A stretch of DNA of 64,000 nucleotides from Myxococcales bacterium (GCA_003151595.1 PLXW01000017.1:7855-71854); one strand, 5' to 3'; counted from the stretch's first letter, positions 50,197 through 59,838 are shown. Numbers and translations are program-made. Notes: generated by a model not told the origin, from the sequence alone.

Positions 50197-51834
50197 TCAG
50201 AACAGGAACATCCCCGCGCCTTGCACGCGGACGTCCTTCGCCAGCGTCCCGTCGACGTAGTGATCGAAATACCGCGCGTACTCGATCCCCACGCGCACGC
50301 CACGCGTCACGTCGGCGAAGAGCGACCCGTCGACGAAGTCCATCGACTTACGCACCGACGCGCTCGACGTGAAATGGAACGCGTTGGGGTTGGGGGCGAC
50401 GTTCCCGAAGCTCTGCGTGAAGTCGGCGATGTTGCCCGATTGCATGTGCGAGTAGTTCACCGCCAGGAAGACTCGGCCGTTCGTGAACGGGAAGTAGTAC
50501 TGGAGCCCCATCAGGTACGAGGTCCAGTTGATGGCGTGAAGGTTTCCCTTGGCGTCGAACATGACGAGCCCGTTGTCGATGTTCTGCGGGTAGGTCGGCG
50601 CAGGGTTGATGTTCGTGGTGTTGGGTAGGTAGGGGAACTGAAGGCCGCCGGTGAGGCCGGTGTAGAGATCGGCGATCCCGTTGCCGCTCACGACCTCGCC
50701 GTGAATGGAGAGCGCGTTGTCGCGGTGCTCGCGGGTCGCGGGGATGATCGGGATGAACCCGTCGACCGCGAACGAGAACATCCCGCGATCGACCTGGTCC
50801 TTCGGCTGAAGGCTCATCTCGGGGAGCGTGACGTCCCGAAAATTCCCGGTGATGGCGATGCTCATCGGCTGCACGCCCGTGCCCGACGCGCCGTTGGTCA
50901 TGATGCCGGTCCACGGATTCACGGCGATCCGCAAGCCCGCTTCCCCCTGCGGGAGCGCCGAGTCGCGCTGCGGCGGTCGGAGCGCGGCGACCGCGAGCTC
51001 GACGGTTATGGGCTTGGTCTCGATCCGCTTCGACACGCGAATCTGCATGTCGCGCGCGTAAAGCTCACCGGCGAGCCCCTGCGCTTGCACGGAGGCCGGG
51101 TGATAGAGGTTCTGCCAACCAAAGAGGTGCCAGTACTGCCCGGCGAGTACATCGACGATCGGCGTCTCGACGCGCAAGTACGCATGCCGCACGCGCGGGA
51201 CCGACGAGTCGTAGACCTGCTGCTCGGTGGCGTTCGACGCGATCTGTCCGAAGAGATCCATCTCGATGAGCCCACTGGCGCGAACGCCGCTGCTCGTCTC
51301 GGGCGCGCGCATGAGAAGACCGAAGCGCGTGTCATGGATGCTGAACTGCGCGCGCGGGTGATCGCCCGCGTACGTGATCTGCGGCGCGGGCGGCGGAGGG
51401 ATGGGCGAGCCGCCCGGACGCTGCACCTGCGCGTTGCCCGCGAGATCGCCGAAGCTCTCGCTCGAGTCCCACGCGAAGTCCCCCTTGATCATCCCGTAGA
51501 GCGTCGTCGAGAACTTCCCGAGCACGAACGTCGGCGCGTCGCTTGCCACCGCGCTCCCGATGCTCTCGTTGAGATCGTGAATCGCCGAGTCGTATTCGGC
51601 CGCAGTGATCGTCCCGCGGTCGCGCAGAATCTTCAGCGTCGCCAGGTCGAGATGCGAATCGCTCGCAGCGGCCGGCGGCGGCTGCGCATAGACGGGATTC
51701 GCCGGTGACGACGGGGGCGGCGACGCTGCGAGAGGGGGCGGGGTCGCGGTCTGCGCGAGCGCGTTGGAAGCGACGAGGAGCGACGTGAGAGAAGCGGACG
51801 CGACGAGCGACGCGGAGATGGAGAACAGGCGCAT
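50197..51834 (-). CDS. Outer-membrane porin (DcaP-like) with an N-terminal coiled segment
   Basis: A 545-aa exported protein with a signal peptide ending SNALA. A Pro-rich linker follows, then a short helix like that of SHOCT (LATLKILRDRGTITAAEYDSAI). From about residue 105 on, alternating amphipathic strands resemble a trimeric porin of DcaP type (STTLYGMIKGDFAWD, FSIHDTRFGLLMRAPE, SVPRVRHAYLRVE, LAGQYWHLFGWQ). The C-terminal strand ends VQGAGMFLF, with a terminal Phe as outer-membrane barrels require. Its substrate is not known. The 44-bp repeat array directly follows its stop codon. Confidence 0.8.
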   Translation of the reverse strand: MRLFSISASLVASASLTSLLVASNALAQTATPPPLAASPPPSSPANPVYAQPPPAAASDSHLDLATLKILRDRGTITAAEYDSAIHDLNESIGSAVASDAPTFVLGKFSTTLYGMIKGDFAWDSSESFGDLAGNAQVQRPGGSPIPPPPAPQITYAGDHPRAQFSIHDTRFGLLMRAPETSSGVRASGLIEMDLFGQIASNATEQQVYDSSVPRVRHAYLRVETPIVDVLAGQYWHLFGWQNLYHPASVQAQGLAGELYARDMQIRVSKRIETKPITVELAVAALRPPQRDSALPQGEAGLRIAVNPWTGIMTNGASGTGVQPMSIAITGNFRDVTLPEMSLQPKDQVDRGMFSFAVDGFIPIIPATREHRDNALSIHGEVVSGNGIADLYTGLTGGLQFPYLPNTTNINPAPTYPQNIDNGLVMFDAKGNLHAINWTSYLMGLQYYFPFTNGRVFLAVNYSHMQSGNIADFTQSFGNVAPNPNAFHFTSSASVRKSMDFVDGSLFADVTRGVRVGIEYARYFDHYVDGTLAKDVRVQGAGMFLF

Positions 51835-51898
51835 TCGGGAGCTCCAACGGCTACGAGAAGTGGCTAACTGCGTTAGGCGCGTTAGGCGCAGCGAACGA

Positions 51899-53467
51899 TC
51901 ACTGGCCGAATTTCAGCGTGTCGATCACGTCATCGCCGGCGACGCCACCGCCGCCGGCCTTCATGCCGTATCCAGTGAGCGTCATCGTCGTTCCTTGCAG
52001 CGTGAGGAGCACGTAGCACCCCACGTACCCCTTCGTGCTCAAGCTTCCGATCGGCGTCGGAGCACCGTCGCGGTAGTTCGAGGGATAGGTCCCTACCGCG
52101 TAGGGCTCTGCGCCCGCTCCGGCGTTGATGACATACGTAGTCCCTTGAGACGTGCTCGATTTCACGACGGGCGCGGCGGTCGGCGGAGTGCCGGCGTTGA
52201 GCGGGAAGGTTCGCTCGTACTCGTGGTCGTGTCCGTTCATCGACAGATCGACGTGGTACTTGTCGAAGAGCGGCGCCAGCGACGCGCGCGTCTGGATGAC
52301 GTCCGAGTCGACGGCGTGGTTCGATGTCGAGAACATCCCGCGGTGGCTGATGGCCACGATGAACGGGTGGGCCGTGCGGTCCTTGTTCGCCGCCGCCAGG
52401 TCGGAGTCGACCCAGCTCAGGATCGCGGCGGCGTCGGGGCTCGAGGGGGCCTCGGCGATCTGCTGATCGTCGATCAAGATGAAGTGCGTGTTGCCCACGT
52501 CGAACGACGCGAACTGTTTCGCGTAGTCGCCGCCGCCCGGGATCGGGAAGTTCGCGAAGAACTGCGACGTGTCCTGCTCGTGGTTGCCCGCGATGGGCAC
52601 CATGATGAACTGGCCGAGCGTGAGGAACTTCGTGGCGTCGCTCGGGTCGTGCCAGATCGACGTGAGCCACGTGGTGTAGAGCGACTCCTGCTGGCCGATG
52701 TCGACGATGTCGCCGCTCACCAGCAGCAAGCTCGGCGCCGCGTCGCGCATGCGCTCGTGAACGAGCTGCCACGTCGAGACCTGATCGCGCGCGTCGCCGA
52801 AGACGCCCACGACGATCTTGCCGGTCGCAGGCACCGTGGTGAACGACTGCGTCGCGCTCCAGATCTCGCTCCCCGCCGCGCCGCCGCCGACCTGGTAGTA
52901 GTAGGTCGTCGCCGGCTTCAGTCCGCAGACGTCGACCTCGTGAATGTACGCCGGCGGCTCGTTCGCGCCGAAGGCCTGATCGGGCGGCGGTGACGTGTAA
53001 ACGTAGCCGGTGTGCACGTCGGTCATCGTCGTCGGGCTCGTGCCGATGTGGAGGCGCGCGTTCGTGTTCGGCGCCGTCGTGATCCACGAGAACGCGGCCG
53101 TCGTCGTGGCGTCGGCGTACCCCGCGCCCCCCTTCGTCGTGCTTCCCGAGAGCCCGATGCGAACGAGCTGCGGCGCGGCATCGGCGGCAGCTCCCGCCGG
53201 AGCGGTCTGCGTATCGAGCGCGTAGTCGGTGAAGGGGCGCGTCGTCGACGGCGTGAAGCTGTAGGCGCAGCCGGCGGGCGTGAACGGGAACGGAGCCCCG
53301 CTGTCCCCCGTCGCGGTGGAGGTCGACGTCGGCGAGGGATTCACTCCATACGGATGTGGCGCGATGCCGTTGCCGCAGTGCGCAGCCGCGATCGAGGCTG
53401 CAGCGAAGAGCGAAAATCCGGCGAGCTGCGTCGCGAACCGGGGCTTCATCGCGGGAGAGAATGGCAC
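51899..53467 (-). CDS. Purple-acid-phosphatase-like metallophosphoesterase
   Basis: A 522-aa exported enzyme with an N-terminal hydrophobic signal (KPRFATQLAGFSLFAAASIAAAHC), probably a lipoprotein. A beta-sandwich domain with YIHEVDVCGLKPATTYYYQV is the fibronectin-III-like N-domain of purple acid phosphatases. The metallophosphoesterase core shows GDARD, SGDIVDIGQQ, IAGNHEQD, VAISHRGMF and NGHDHEYERTFP, the dinuclear metal ligands of the family. It should hydrolyse phosphomonoesters outside the cell. It precedes the porin gene in the minus direction by 64 bp; a phosphate uptake role for the pair is speculative. Confidence 0.85.
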   Translation of the reverse strand: MPFSPAMKPRFATQLAGFSLFAAASIAAAHCGNGIAPHPYGVNPSPTSTSTATGDSGAPFPFTPAGCAYSFTPSTTRPFTDYALDTQTAPAGAAADAAPQLVRIGLSGSTTKGGAGYADATTTAAFSWITTAPNTNARLHIGTSPTTMTDVHTGYVYTSPPPDQAFGANEPPAYIHEVDVCGLKPATTYYYQVGGGAAGSEIWSATQSFTTVPATGKIVVGVFGDARDQVSTWQLVHERMRDAAPSLLLVSGDIVDIGQQESLYTTWLTSIWHDPSDATKFLTLGQFIMVPIAGNHEQDTSQFFANFPIPGGGDYAKQFASFDVGNTHFILIDDQQIAEAPSSPDAAAILSWVDSDLAAANKDRTAHPFIVAISHRGMFSTSNHAVDSDVIQTRASLAPLFDKYHVDLSMNGHDHEYERTFPLNAGTPPTAAPVVKSSTSQGTTYVINAGAGAEPYAVGTYPSNYRDGAPTPIGSLSTKGYVGCYVLLTLQGTTMTLTGYGMKAGGGGVAGDDVIDTLKFGQ

Positions 53468-53542
53468 AAGCCGCGCGAAGGCGCGAGACGTGACGCGTCG
53501 GGCCTTGCATGCGCGGCCAGGAGTGGGATCTTGGGCGCCGCC

Positions 53543-54991
53543 ATGGACTACGAACGGACGATTCGGGAGGGGACGGCAGAGTCCACGCGCGTGCCGGCGC
53601 CGAGCGAGCTCGCGCTGTGCACGGCGCTCGAGCAGGCCGCGTTGATCCGGAAGCGCGCGGTGAGCGCCGAAGAGATCACGCGCAGCTCGCTGGCCACGAT
53701 CGCGCGGCTCAATCCGCTGGTGAGCGCGTTCGTCGACGTCCTCGGCGAGAGCGCCATCCGCGAAGCGCGCGCCGTCGATCGTCGCGCCAACACCCGCAAC
53801 GCCAAGCTCCCGCCGTTCGCCGGCGTGCCCATCGGCATCAAGGACCTGAACCTCGCGCGCGGCTCGTTCACCCGCTTCGGCTCACGGGCCTTCGAGCGTC
53901 TCTTCACGCCGTTTGACGACGCCACGACCGCGCGCTTGCGACGCGCGGGGTTCGTCATCGTCGGCAAGACCGCGACGAGCGAGCTGGGCGCGCTCCCCGT
54001 CACCGAGCCCGACATCCACGCGCCGACGCGCAACCCGTGGGACCTCGGCGTGACCGCCGGCGGGTCGAGCGGCGGCGCGGGCGCAGCGGTCGCCTCGGGA
54101 ATGATCCCGATCGCACAAGGGAGCGACGCCGGCGGATCGATCCGGATCCCGTCCGCGTTCTGCCACCTCTTCGGCCTCAAGCCGTCGCGCGGTCGCGTCG
54201 AGAACTCGTACGGCCGCGAAGACGGATCGATCCTCTACACCTGCGGCCCCGTCGCGCAGTCGGTCGACGACGCCGCAGCGATGCTCGACGTCCTCGCCGG
54301 CGTGACGGTCGGCAAGCCTCACTGGGCGCCGCTCCCGCCCGAGTCGTTCCTGGAGCTCGCGCGAAGGCGTCCGCGCCGCCTTCGCATTCGCTTCACGACC
54401 CGGAGCCCGCTCGTCGAGACCGACGCCGACGCCGCCGCAGCCGTCGTTCGCGTGGCGAAGCTGCTCGGTGAGCTGGGGCACGACGTGGAAGAAGGAGCGC
54501 CGCTCGACGGATCGATCGACGAGTTCCTCCCCGTGTGGCAGCGCCTCGCGGCCGAGTGCCCGGTGCACGATTGGAGCAAGACCCAGCCGCTCACGCAGTG
54601 GCTCGGCGAGGCGGGGCGGAACGTGAAGCGCGAAGACGTGGCGCGAAAGCTGGCGAAGCTGTCGCGCGAAGTGCTGGCGTGGTTCGGCGAGGTCGATGCG
54701 TGGGTGACGCCGACCGTTGCCTCGCGCGCGCCGGACATCGGCGCGTGGAAGGGGCTCGCGCCGCGCGAGATGTTCGAAGAGGCCGCGAAGCTGGGCGTGT
54801 TCACCGCGCCGTTCAACGTCTCCGGACAACCGGCGGCGACGTTGCCGGCGGCGCTTTCGGAAGACGGATTGCCCATCGGCGTGCAGATCGCCGGGCGTCC
54901 GCTGGGTGACGGGACCGTGCTCTCGCTCTGCGCGCAGCTCGAAGAAGCGATGCCGTGGCGCGATCGCCGCGCGCCGCCGATCCCGGGGTGA
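53543..54991 (+). CDS. Amidase signature (AS) family amidase
   Basis: A 482-aa amidase of the AS family starting at ATG 53543. The catalytic set is complete with exact family spacing: K100 in VPIGIKDLN, S175 in AGGSSGGAG and nucleophile S199 in SDAGGSIRIPS. It is unlike the amidase at 96-1766 outside the core. Probably it acts on an aryl or acyl amide, but the substrate is unknown. The gene is followed by the GpsA-like gene after 12 bp, so they may form an operon. The frame upstream of 53543 belongs to no gene. Confidence 0.88.
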   Translation: MDYERTIREGTAESTRVPAPSELALCTALEQAALIRKRAVSAEEITRSSLATIARLNPLVSAFVDVLGESAIREARAVDRRANTRNAKLPPFAGVPIGIKDLNLARGSFTRFGSRAFERLFTPFDDATTARLRRAGFVIVGKTATSELGALPVTEPDIHAPTRNPWDLGVTAGGSSGGAGAAVASGMIPIAQGSDAGGSIRIPSAFCHLFGLKPSRGRVENSYGREDGSILYTCGPVAQSVDDAAAMLDVLAGVTVGKPHWAPLPPESFLELARRRPRRLRIRFTTRSPLVETDADAAAAVVRVAKLLGELGHDVEEGAPLDGSIDEFLPVWQRLAAECPVHDWSKTQPLTQWLGEAGRNVKREDVARKLAKLSREVLAWFGEVDAWVTPTVASRAPDIGAWKGLAPREMFEEAAKLGVFTAPFNVSGQPAATLPAALSEDGLPIGVQIAGRPLGDGTVLSLCAQLEEAMPWRDRRAPPIPG

Positions 54992-55003
54992 TATCCACGA
55001 AAG

Positions 55004-55960
55004 ATGTCTGCGAATGACGGCGTCGCGGTCGTCGGTGGTGGTGCGTGGGGTCTTGCCTTGGCGGCGGCGGCGGCGCGCACGGGGAAGCACGTCATCGTGC
55101 TCACGCGGCGCGCGCACGATTCGCGCGCGCTGCCGTCGGGCGTAGAGCGCGCGCGCGACGCGGCTGACGTCGCGGCGCGAGCGCGGCTGGTCATCCTCGC
55201 GGTCCCGTCGAGCGCGGCGCGAGCGACGGCGCGCGCGCTGGGAGAGCACATCGACGGGCGTCACCTCGTGGTGCATGGCGTGCGCGGGCTCGTCGGCGAA
55301 GAGATGGCGACGATCGGAGACGTCGTTCGCGAAGAGACTCCAGCGCGTCGCGTGGGCGCGCTCGGTGGCCCCGCCCTGGTCGACGATCTCGTCGCCGGTC
55401 GGCCGAGCGTGCTCGTGTGCGGTTCGCACTTCCCGGAAGTGAACGGCGCCGTGACCGACGCGCTCACGCACGAGACGCTGCGCCTCTACACGACGGCCGA
55501 TCGCCTGGGGATCGAGTGGGCCAGCGCGCTCGTCGGCTGCCTCGCGATCGGCATGGGCTACACGCAAGGTCTCGGCGCGAGCCCGGGCCTCGTGGCGGCG
55601 CTCCTCTCGCGATCGGTGCACGAGGCTGCGCGCATCGCGGCGGCGGCCGGCGGCGAAGAGAAGACGCTGCTCGGTCTCGGAGGCTACGGCGATCTCCTCG
55701 CCGCGGTCGGACAGGAGCGGCGGCCCGAGGTCGTGCTCGGTCGCGCGCTGGCGAAAGGGACGAAGCTCGAAGCGGCGCTGGCCGAAGCCGAGCAGCGGAT
55801 CGAAGCGGTGGAGCTCGTGCCGCGCGTCGTGGCCTGGGCCGAGAAGCGAAACGTGCGAACGCCGATCTTCCGCGCGCTGATGAGCGGCGTGCTGTCGTCG
55901 CGCCCCGCGTCCGACATCTTGCATGAGCTGATGACCGGGCCGCTCGAAGCGGGCATCTGA
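55004..55960 (+). CDS. GpsA-like (glycerol-3-phosphate dehydrogenase family) protein lacking catalytic residues
   Basis: A 318-aa protein of GpsA form: N-terminal GVAVVGGGAWGLALAAAAA, the family GGPALVDDLVAGRPS (SGPSFAxEV equivalent), the YTTAD strand, and LGLGGYGDLLAA (GLAGLGDL). However, at the position of the catalytic Lys (ALKN in true GpsA) it reads A-L-V-G, with V177. The Asn after it is Gly, and the later Arg-Asn pair that holds the phosphate is replaced by Pro-Glu. It can probably bind NAD(P), but glycerol-3-phosphate dehydrogenase activity is doubtful. A true gpsA is expected elsewhere. It lies 12 bp after an amidase gene and 5 bp before a DUF885 lipoprotein gene. Confidence 0.8.
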   Translation: MSANDGVAVVGGGAWGLALAAAAARTGKHVIVLTRRAHDSRALPSGVERARDAADVAARARLVILAVPSSAARATARALGEHIDGRHLVVHGVRGLVGEEMATIGDVVREETPARRVGALGGPALVDDLVAGRPSVLVCGSHFPEVNGAVTDALTHETLRLYTTADRLGIEWASALVGCLAIGMGYTQGLGASPGLVAALLSRSVHEAARIAAAAGGEEKTLLGLGGYGDLLAAVGQERRPEVVLGRALAKGTKLEAALAEAEQRIEAVELVPRVVAWAEKRNVRTPIFRALMSGVLSSRPASDILHELMTGPLEAGI

Positions 55961-55964
55961 TCCG

Positions 55965-57851
55965 ATGCGCGCGCGCTCCTCGCTCCTGCCGCCCTCGCTC
56001 CTGCAGGTCGCCGCGTGCGTCGCGCTCGCCGCGTTCGTGGCCTGCGCGCCTGCCGCTCCGCCCGTCGCGCCGCTCCCGCCCGCGCCGTGCACCGCCGCGG
56101 CGATCGCATCTGCGCCGATTCCCCCCGCGCCCCTCCCCGCGTCCGCGCCCGACACGCCCCCCGAGCACGCCCTCGCGCAGCTCTTCGCCGACGCCTGGGA
56201 AGACGAGCTGCGCGAGCACCCGGTGTTCGCGTCGACGACCGGCGATCATCGCTACGGCGATCGCTGGCCCGAGATCACCGAAGCGGCGTTCGCGCGCCGG
56301 CACGCGCACACGCAGGAGCTCCTCACGCGGCTTCGGGCGATCGTGCGCAGCGACCTCTCGTCGCCGTCGCAGCTCAATCGCGATCTCTTCGAGCGCAACG
56401 CCGCGCTGGACCTCGAGGCGGCGCCGTTCGGGTTCGAGTACCTCCAGATCGATCAGCGCGGAGGCGTTCAGAGCGCCGGCGATACGGCGGTGGAGCTCCG
56501 CTTCGCGACCCTGAAGGACTACGAAGACTGGCTCCGGCGGATCGAGACGTTCCCGGAGTACGTCGATCAGACGATCGGTGTTCTCCGCGCAGGGGTGAAG
56601 CGCCGCATCGTCCATCCGCGCGTGGCAATGGATCGCGTGCCGTCGCAGATCGATCGGCAGATCGTGAGCGCGCCCGAGCAGAGCTCGTTCTGGTACCCGT
56701 TCGCGCATTTCCCGGCGTCGATGCCCGAGGCCGACCGCGCGCGCCTCACCAAGGCCGCGCGCCACGCGATCACGACGCGCCTCGTCCCCGCGTACCGCGC
56801 GCTCGCCGCCTTCATCACCAAGGAGTACTTGCCGGCCTGCCTCGATCACGTCGGCCTCTGGCAGATCCCGCGCGGCGACGAGGCGTACGCGCTGCTCACG
56901 CGCCTGCACACGACGACGACGATGACGCCGACCGAGATCCACGCGCTCGGTGAGCGCGAGGTCGCGCGCATCCACGGCGAGATGCAGGCGACGATGGACA
57001 AGGTCGGCTTCAAAGGGACGATGAAGGACTTCTTCGCCTTCCTCCGGACCGATCCACGCTTCTTCTACAAGGACCCGGCCGCGCTCCTCGACGGCTACCG
57101 CGCGATCACCAAGCGCATGGACCCGCTCCTCGTGAAGCTCTTCAAGACGCTGCCGCGCACGCCCTACGGTGTGGAGCCGATCCCCGCCAGCACGGCGCCC
57201 GACACGACGGCCGCCTACTACGGCGAGGCGGCGCAAGACGGCTCGCGCGCCGGGACGCTCTTCGTGAATCTGTACAAGCCCGAGGCGCGGCCGAAGTGGG
57301 AGATGACGGCGCTCGCGCTCCACGAAGGGGTGCCGGGGCATCACTTGCAGATCGCGCTTCAGCAGGAGCACGCCGACATGCCGCAGTTCCGGCGTGAGAC
57401 GGACTACACGGTCTTCACCGAGGGGTGGGGCCTGTACGCGGAGTCGCTGGGCGACGAGGTCGGGATGTACGACGACCCGTATTCGAAGTTCGGCCAGCTG
57501 GCGTACGAGATGTGGCGCGCGATCCGGCTCGTCGTCGACACGGGCATGCACGCCATGAAGTGGGATCGGCAGAAGGCGATCGACTACTTCCTCGAGAACG
57601 ATCCCAAGCCGTCGCTCGACGCGACCAACGAGATCGATCGCTACATCGTGATGCCGGGTCAGGCGCTCGCGTACAAGATCGGCGAGCTGAAGATCAAGGA
57701 GCTCCGCGCCCGCGCGATGGCGAAGCTCGGCGCGAAGTTCGACGTGCGCGAGTTCCACGACGCGGTGCTCGCCCAAGGACCGCTGCCGCTCGACGTGCTG
57801 GAGAAGTACATCGACGCTTGGATCGCGTCGAAGAGCGCGGCCTCGGACTGA
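55965..57851 (+). CDS. DUF885-family lipoprotein (putative metallopeptidase)
   Basis: A 628-aa lipoprotein with lipobox AFVAC (C27) and an Ala/Pro linker. The mature domain is DUF885: the motif ALHEGVPGHHLQ (H453, E454, H459, H460) resembles the HExxH-like zinc site of this family, and a distal EGWGLYAE contains the next probable Glu ligand. It is about the usual family length plus the linker. Members are thought to be carboxypeptidase-like, but few are characterised. It follows the GpsA-like gene by 5 bp and converges on the hemerythrin gene with a 9-bp gap. Confidence 0.82.
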   Translation: MRARSSLLPPSLLQVAACVALAAFVACAPAAPPVAPLPPAPCTAAAIASAPIPPAPLPASAPDTPPEHALAQLFADAWEDELREHPVFASTTGDHRYGDRWPEITEAAFARRHAHTQELLTRLRAIVRSDLSSPSQLNRDLFERNAALDLEAAPFGFEYLQIDQRGGVQSAGDTAVELRFATLKDYEDWLRRIETFPEYVDQTIGVLRAGVKRRIVHPRVAMDRVPSQIDRQIVSAPEQSSFWYPFAHFPASMPEADRARLTKAARHAITTRLVPAYRALAAFITKEYLPACLDHVGLWQIPRGDEAYALLTRLHTTTTMTPTEIHALGEREVARIHGEMQATMDKVGFKGTMKDFFAFLRTDPRFFYKDPAALLDGYRAITKRMDPLLVKLFKTLPRTPYGVEPIPASTAPDTTAAYYGEAAQDGSRAGTLFVNLYKPEARPKWEMTALALHEGVPGHHLQIALQQEHADMPQFRRETDYTVFTEGWGLYAESLGDEVGMYDDPYSKFGQLAYEMWRAIRLVVDTGMHAMKWDRQKAIDYFLENDPKPSLDATNEIDRYIVMPGQALAYKIGELKIKELRARAMAKLGAKFDVREFHDAVLAQGPLPLDVLEKYIDAWIASKSAASD

Positions 57852-57860
57852 TCGGCGCGA

Positions 57861-58358
57861 TCAGCGATCGCGTTCCCGACCACCGCCGCCACCGCCTCCT
57901 CCGCCACCACCGCCTCCGCCACCCCCTCCACGCCCGCGTCGCGCCTGCATCTCGTCCATCATCGCGCGCTTCACCTCGTCGTCGAGCGCTTCGCGTGCCG
58001 CAGGAAACAGCACCGACTCCTCGAGCGCGACGTGCCTCGCATACGCCGCGCGCAACGCTTCCAATGCGCGCCCCGCGGCGGGCTCGGTCGTCGCCTCGCG
58101 AAGCACGCGCTGCAGATCGCCCTGCGCGCGATGCTCTTCGCGCAGCATCGCGATCGTCCCCGCCAGCTCCGTCAGGTGCGTGAGACGAGGGAACAGCGAC
58201 GCCTCTTCGTCGTCTTCGTGACGCCGCACCGATCGCTCGAGGAAGCCGAAGAAGTCCGCGCGCGCGTCGTCGTCGCCCGGCATGCGCGCGAGGTCCGCGA
58301 TTCGCTCTTCCAGCTTTCGATGCGACCGCTCCAGCTGATCGAACGGATCGTCCATCAT
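57861..58358 (-). CDS. Hemerythrin-domain protein with a polyglycine tail
   Basis: A 165-aa protein. The four-helix hemerythrin-type fold is implied by iron-ligand positions: SHRKLE, RRHEDDEEASLFP, LREEHR and ARHVALEESVLFP, with the paired H-x-x-x-E ligand pattern. The last 25 residues are a run of 17 Gly flanked by Arg (RGRGGGG...GRERDR), coded by a ggc/cgg-rich tract at 57880-57930. Hemerythrins bind O2 or NO and can repair iron clusters; no partner identifies the role here. The gene is 10 bp from the aldehyde dehydrogenase gene in the same direction. Confidence 0.78.
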   Translation of the reverse strand: MMDDPFDQLERSHRKLEERIADLARMPGDDDARADFFGFLERSVRRHEDDEEASLFPRLTHLTELAGTIAMLREEHRAQGDLQRVLREATTEPAAGRALEALRAAYARHVALEESVLFPAAREALDDEVKRAMMDEMQARRGRGGGGGGGGGGGGGGGGGRERDR

Positions 58359-58368
58359 CGCGTTCGCC

Positions 58369-59838
58369 TCATCCCCCGACGAGCAGCTTCAGGAGAAGCT
58401 CCACGGCCCGCCCGAACGGCGGCCGCAGGAGCGCCGTCCCCGACAGGCGCGCTTGCCGGAGCACGGGCTTCATCTTGGAGAACGAAGCGAACCCTTCGCG
58501 CCCGTGGTAGTGCCCCATGCCGCTGGGGCCGACGCCGCCGAAGGGGAGATCGTCGATGCCGACCTGGAGGATCGTGTCGTTCACGCACACGCCGCCGGAG
58601 ATCGTCTTCGTGAGCACCTGCTCGATCTCGTCTTCGTCGTGGCCGATGAAGTAGAGCGACAGCGGGCGCGGGCGATCGTTGACGTAGTCGATGGCGCCGT
58701 CGAGCGTGTCGTACGTCTTGATCGGCAGGACCGGTCCGAAGATCTCGTCCTGCATCACGGCGAGATCGTCCGGCGGGTCGACGAGGATCGTCAGCGCGAT
58801 CTTCCGGTTCGCCGGGTCGAGCGTCTCGTTCGCCGGGTTCACCTCCACGACCTTCACGCCGCGCTCTCGCGCTTCGCTGACGTACGCCGAGAGGCGACGG
58901 AAGTGAGCGGCGTTGATGATGCTCGTGTAGTCGGGGTTCGCGCCGATCGTCGGGTACATCTTGACGACGGCCGCTTCGCATCCGGCGACGAACGCGCCGA
59001 GGTCGCCCTTCGGGACGAGGACGTAGTCGGGCGCGACGCACGTCTGCCCGGCGTTGAAGCATTTGCCGGCCATGATCTTGTCGGCGGCGGAGCGCGGCGA
59101 GATCCCCGAGCCCACGATCACCGGCGACTTCCCGCCCAGTTCGAGCGTGAGCGGCACGAGGTTCTCGGCCGCGGCGCGCATCACGATCTTGCCGACGCGC
59201 GTGGAGCCGGTGAAGACGAGGTGATCGAACGCCAGCTTCGAGAACGCTTCGCCGATCTCGGCGCCGCCGGTCACCATCGCCACGCGGTCCTCGGTGAACG
59301 CCTCGGCCAGGATCGCCGTGAGCACGTTCGTCGTCTCGGGCACGAGCTCGCTCGGCTTCAGCATCACGCGGTTGCCGGCGGCGATGGCGCCCACCAGCGG
59401 CGCGAGCGCGAGCTGCACCGGGTAGTTCCACGGCGAGATGATCCCGATGACGCCCAGCGGCTGCGGCATCACCTCGGCGCGCGCGGGCATGAACGCGAGC
59501 CCCGCGTCGCGCGACTCGGTGCGCATCCACTCGCGCAGGTTCGACTTCGCGAAGCGGATCTCGCTGATCACGACGAACACTTCGGCGGCGATCGTCTCGT
59601 GCTTCGAGCGGTTGCCGAAGTCGCGCGAGATGGCGTCGGCGAGCGCGTCTTTACGCGAGAGGAGCGCGCGCTCGAGCGCGTTCAGGTGCGCGATGCGTTG
59701 CGCGTGCGTCGGCGCCCCTTCACGGCGGTGAGCGCTCTTGAGCCGCGCCAGCGTCGCGTCGAGATCGAAATCGTCGTTCGTCGCCGGCGACGCTTTCGCG
59801 CGCGCGGCGGGCTCGTGAGAATGAATGTCTTGGGTCAC
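58369..59838 (-). CDS. Aldehyde dehydrogenase (coniferyl aldehyde dehydrogenase-like)
   Basis: A 489-aa NAD(P)-dependent aldehyde dehydrogenase. The catalytic Cys is C267 in FNAGQTCVAPDYV, and the general base E233 in LTLELGGKSPV is 34 residues before it, the family spacing. GVIGIISPWNYPVQLALAPL and VFTGSTRVGK are cofactor motifs. LPFGGVGPSGMGHYHG and FASFSKMKPVLRQ at the C-terminus resemble CalB and fatty aldehyde dehydrogenases, with a final hydrophobic stretch (ELLLKLLVGG). Substrate is therefore a hydrophobic or aromatic aldehyde. The hemerythrin gene follows in the same direction. Confidence 0.87.
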   Translation of the reverse strand: MTQDIHSHEPAARAKASPATNDDFDLDATLARLKSAHRREGAPTHAQRIAHLNALERALLSRKDALADAISRDFGNRSKHETIAAEVFVVISEIRFAKSNLREWMRTESRDAGLAFMPARAEVMPQPLGVIGIISPWNYPVQLALAPLVGAIAAGNRVMLKPSELVPETTNVLTAILAEAFTEDRVAMVTGGAEIGEAFSKLAFDHLVFTGSTRVGKIVMRAAAENLVPLTLELGGKSPVIVGSGISPRSAADKIMAGKCFNAGQTCVAPDYVLVPKGDLGAFVAGCEAAVVKMYPTIGANPDYTSIINAAHFRRLSAYVSEARERGVKVVEVNPANETLDPANRKIALTILVDPPDDLAVMQDEIFGPVLPIKTYDTLDGAIDYVNDRPRPLSLYFIGHDEDEIEQVLTKTISGGVCVNDTILQVGIDDLPFGGVGPSGMGHYHGREGFASFSKMKPVLRQARLSGTALLRPPFGRAVELLLKLLVGG

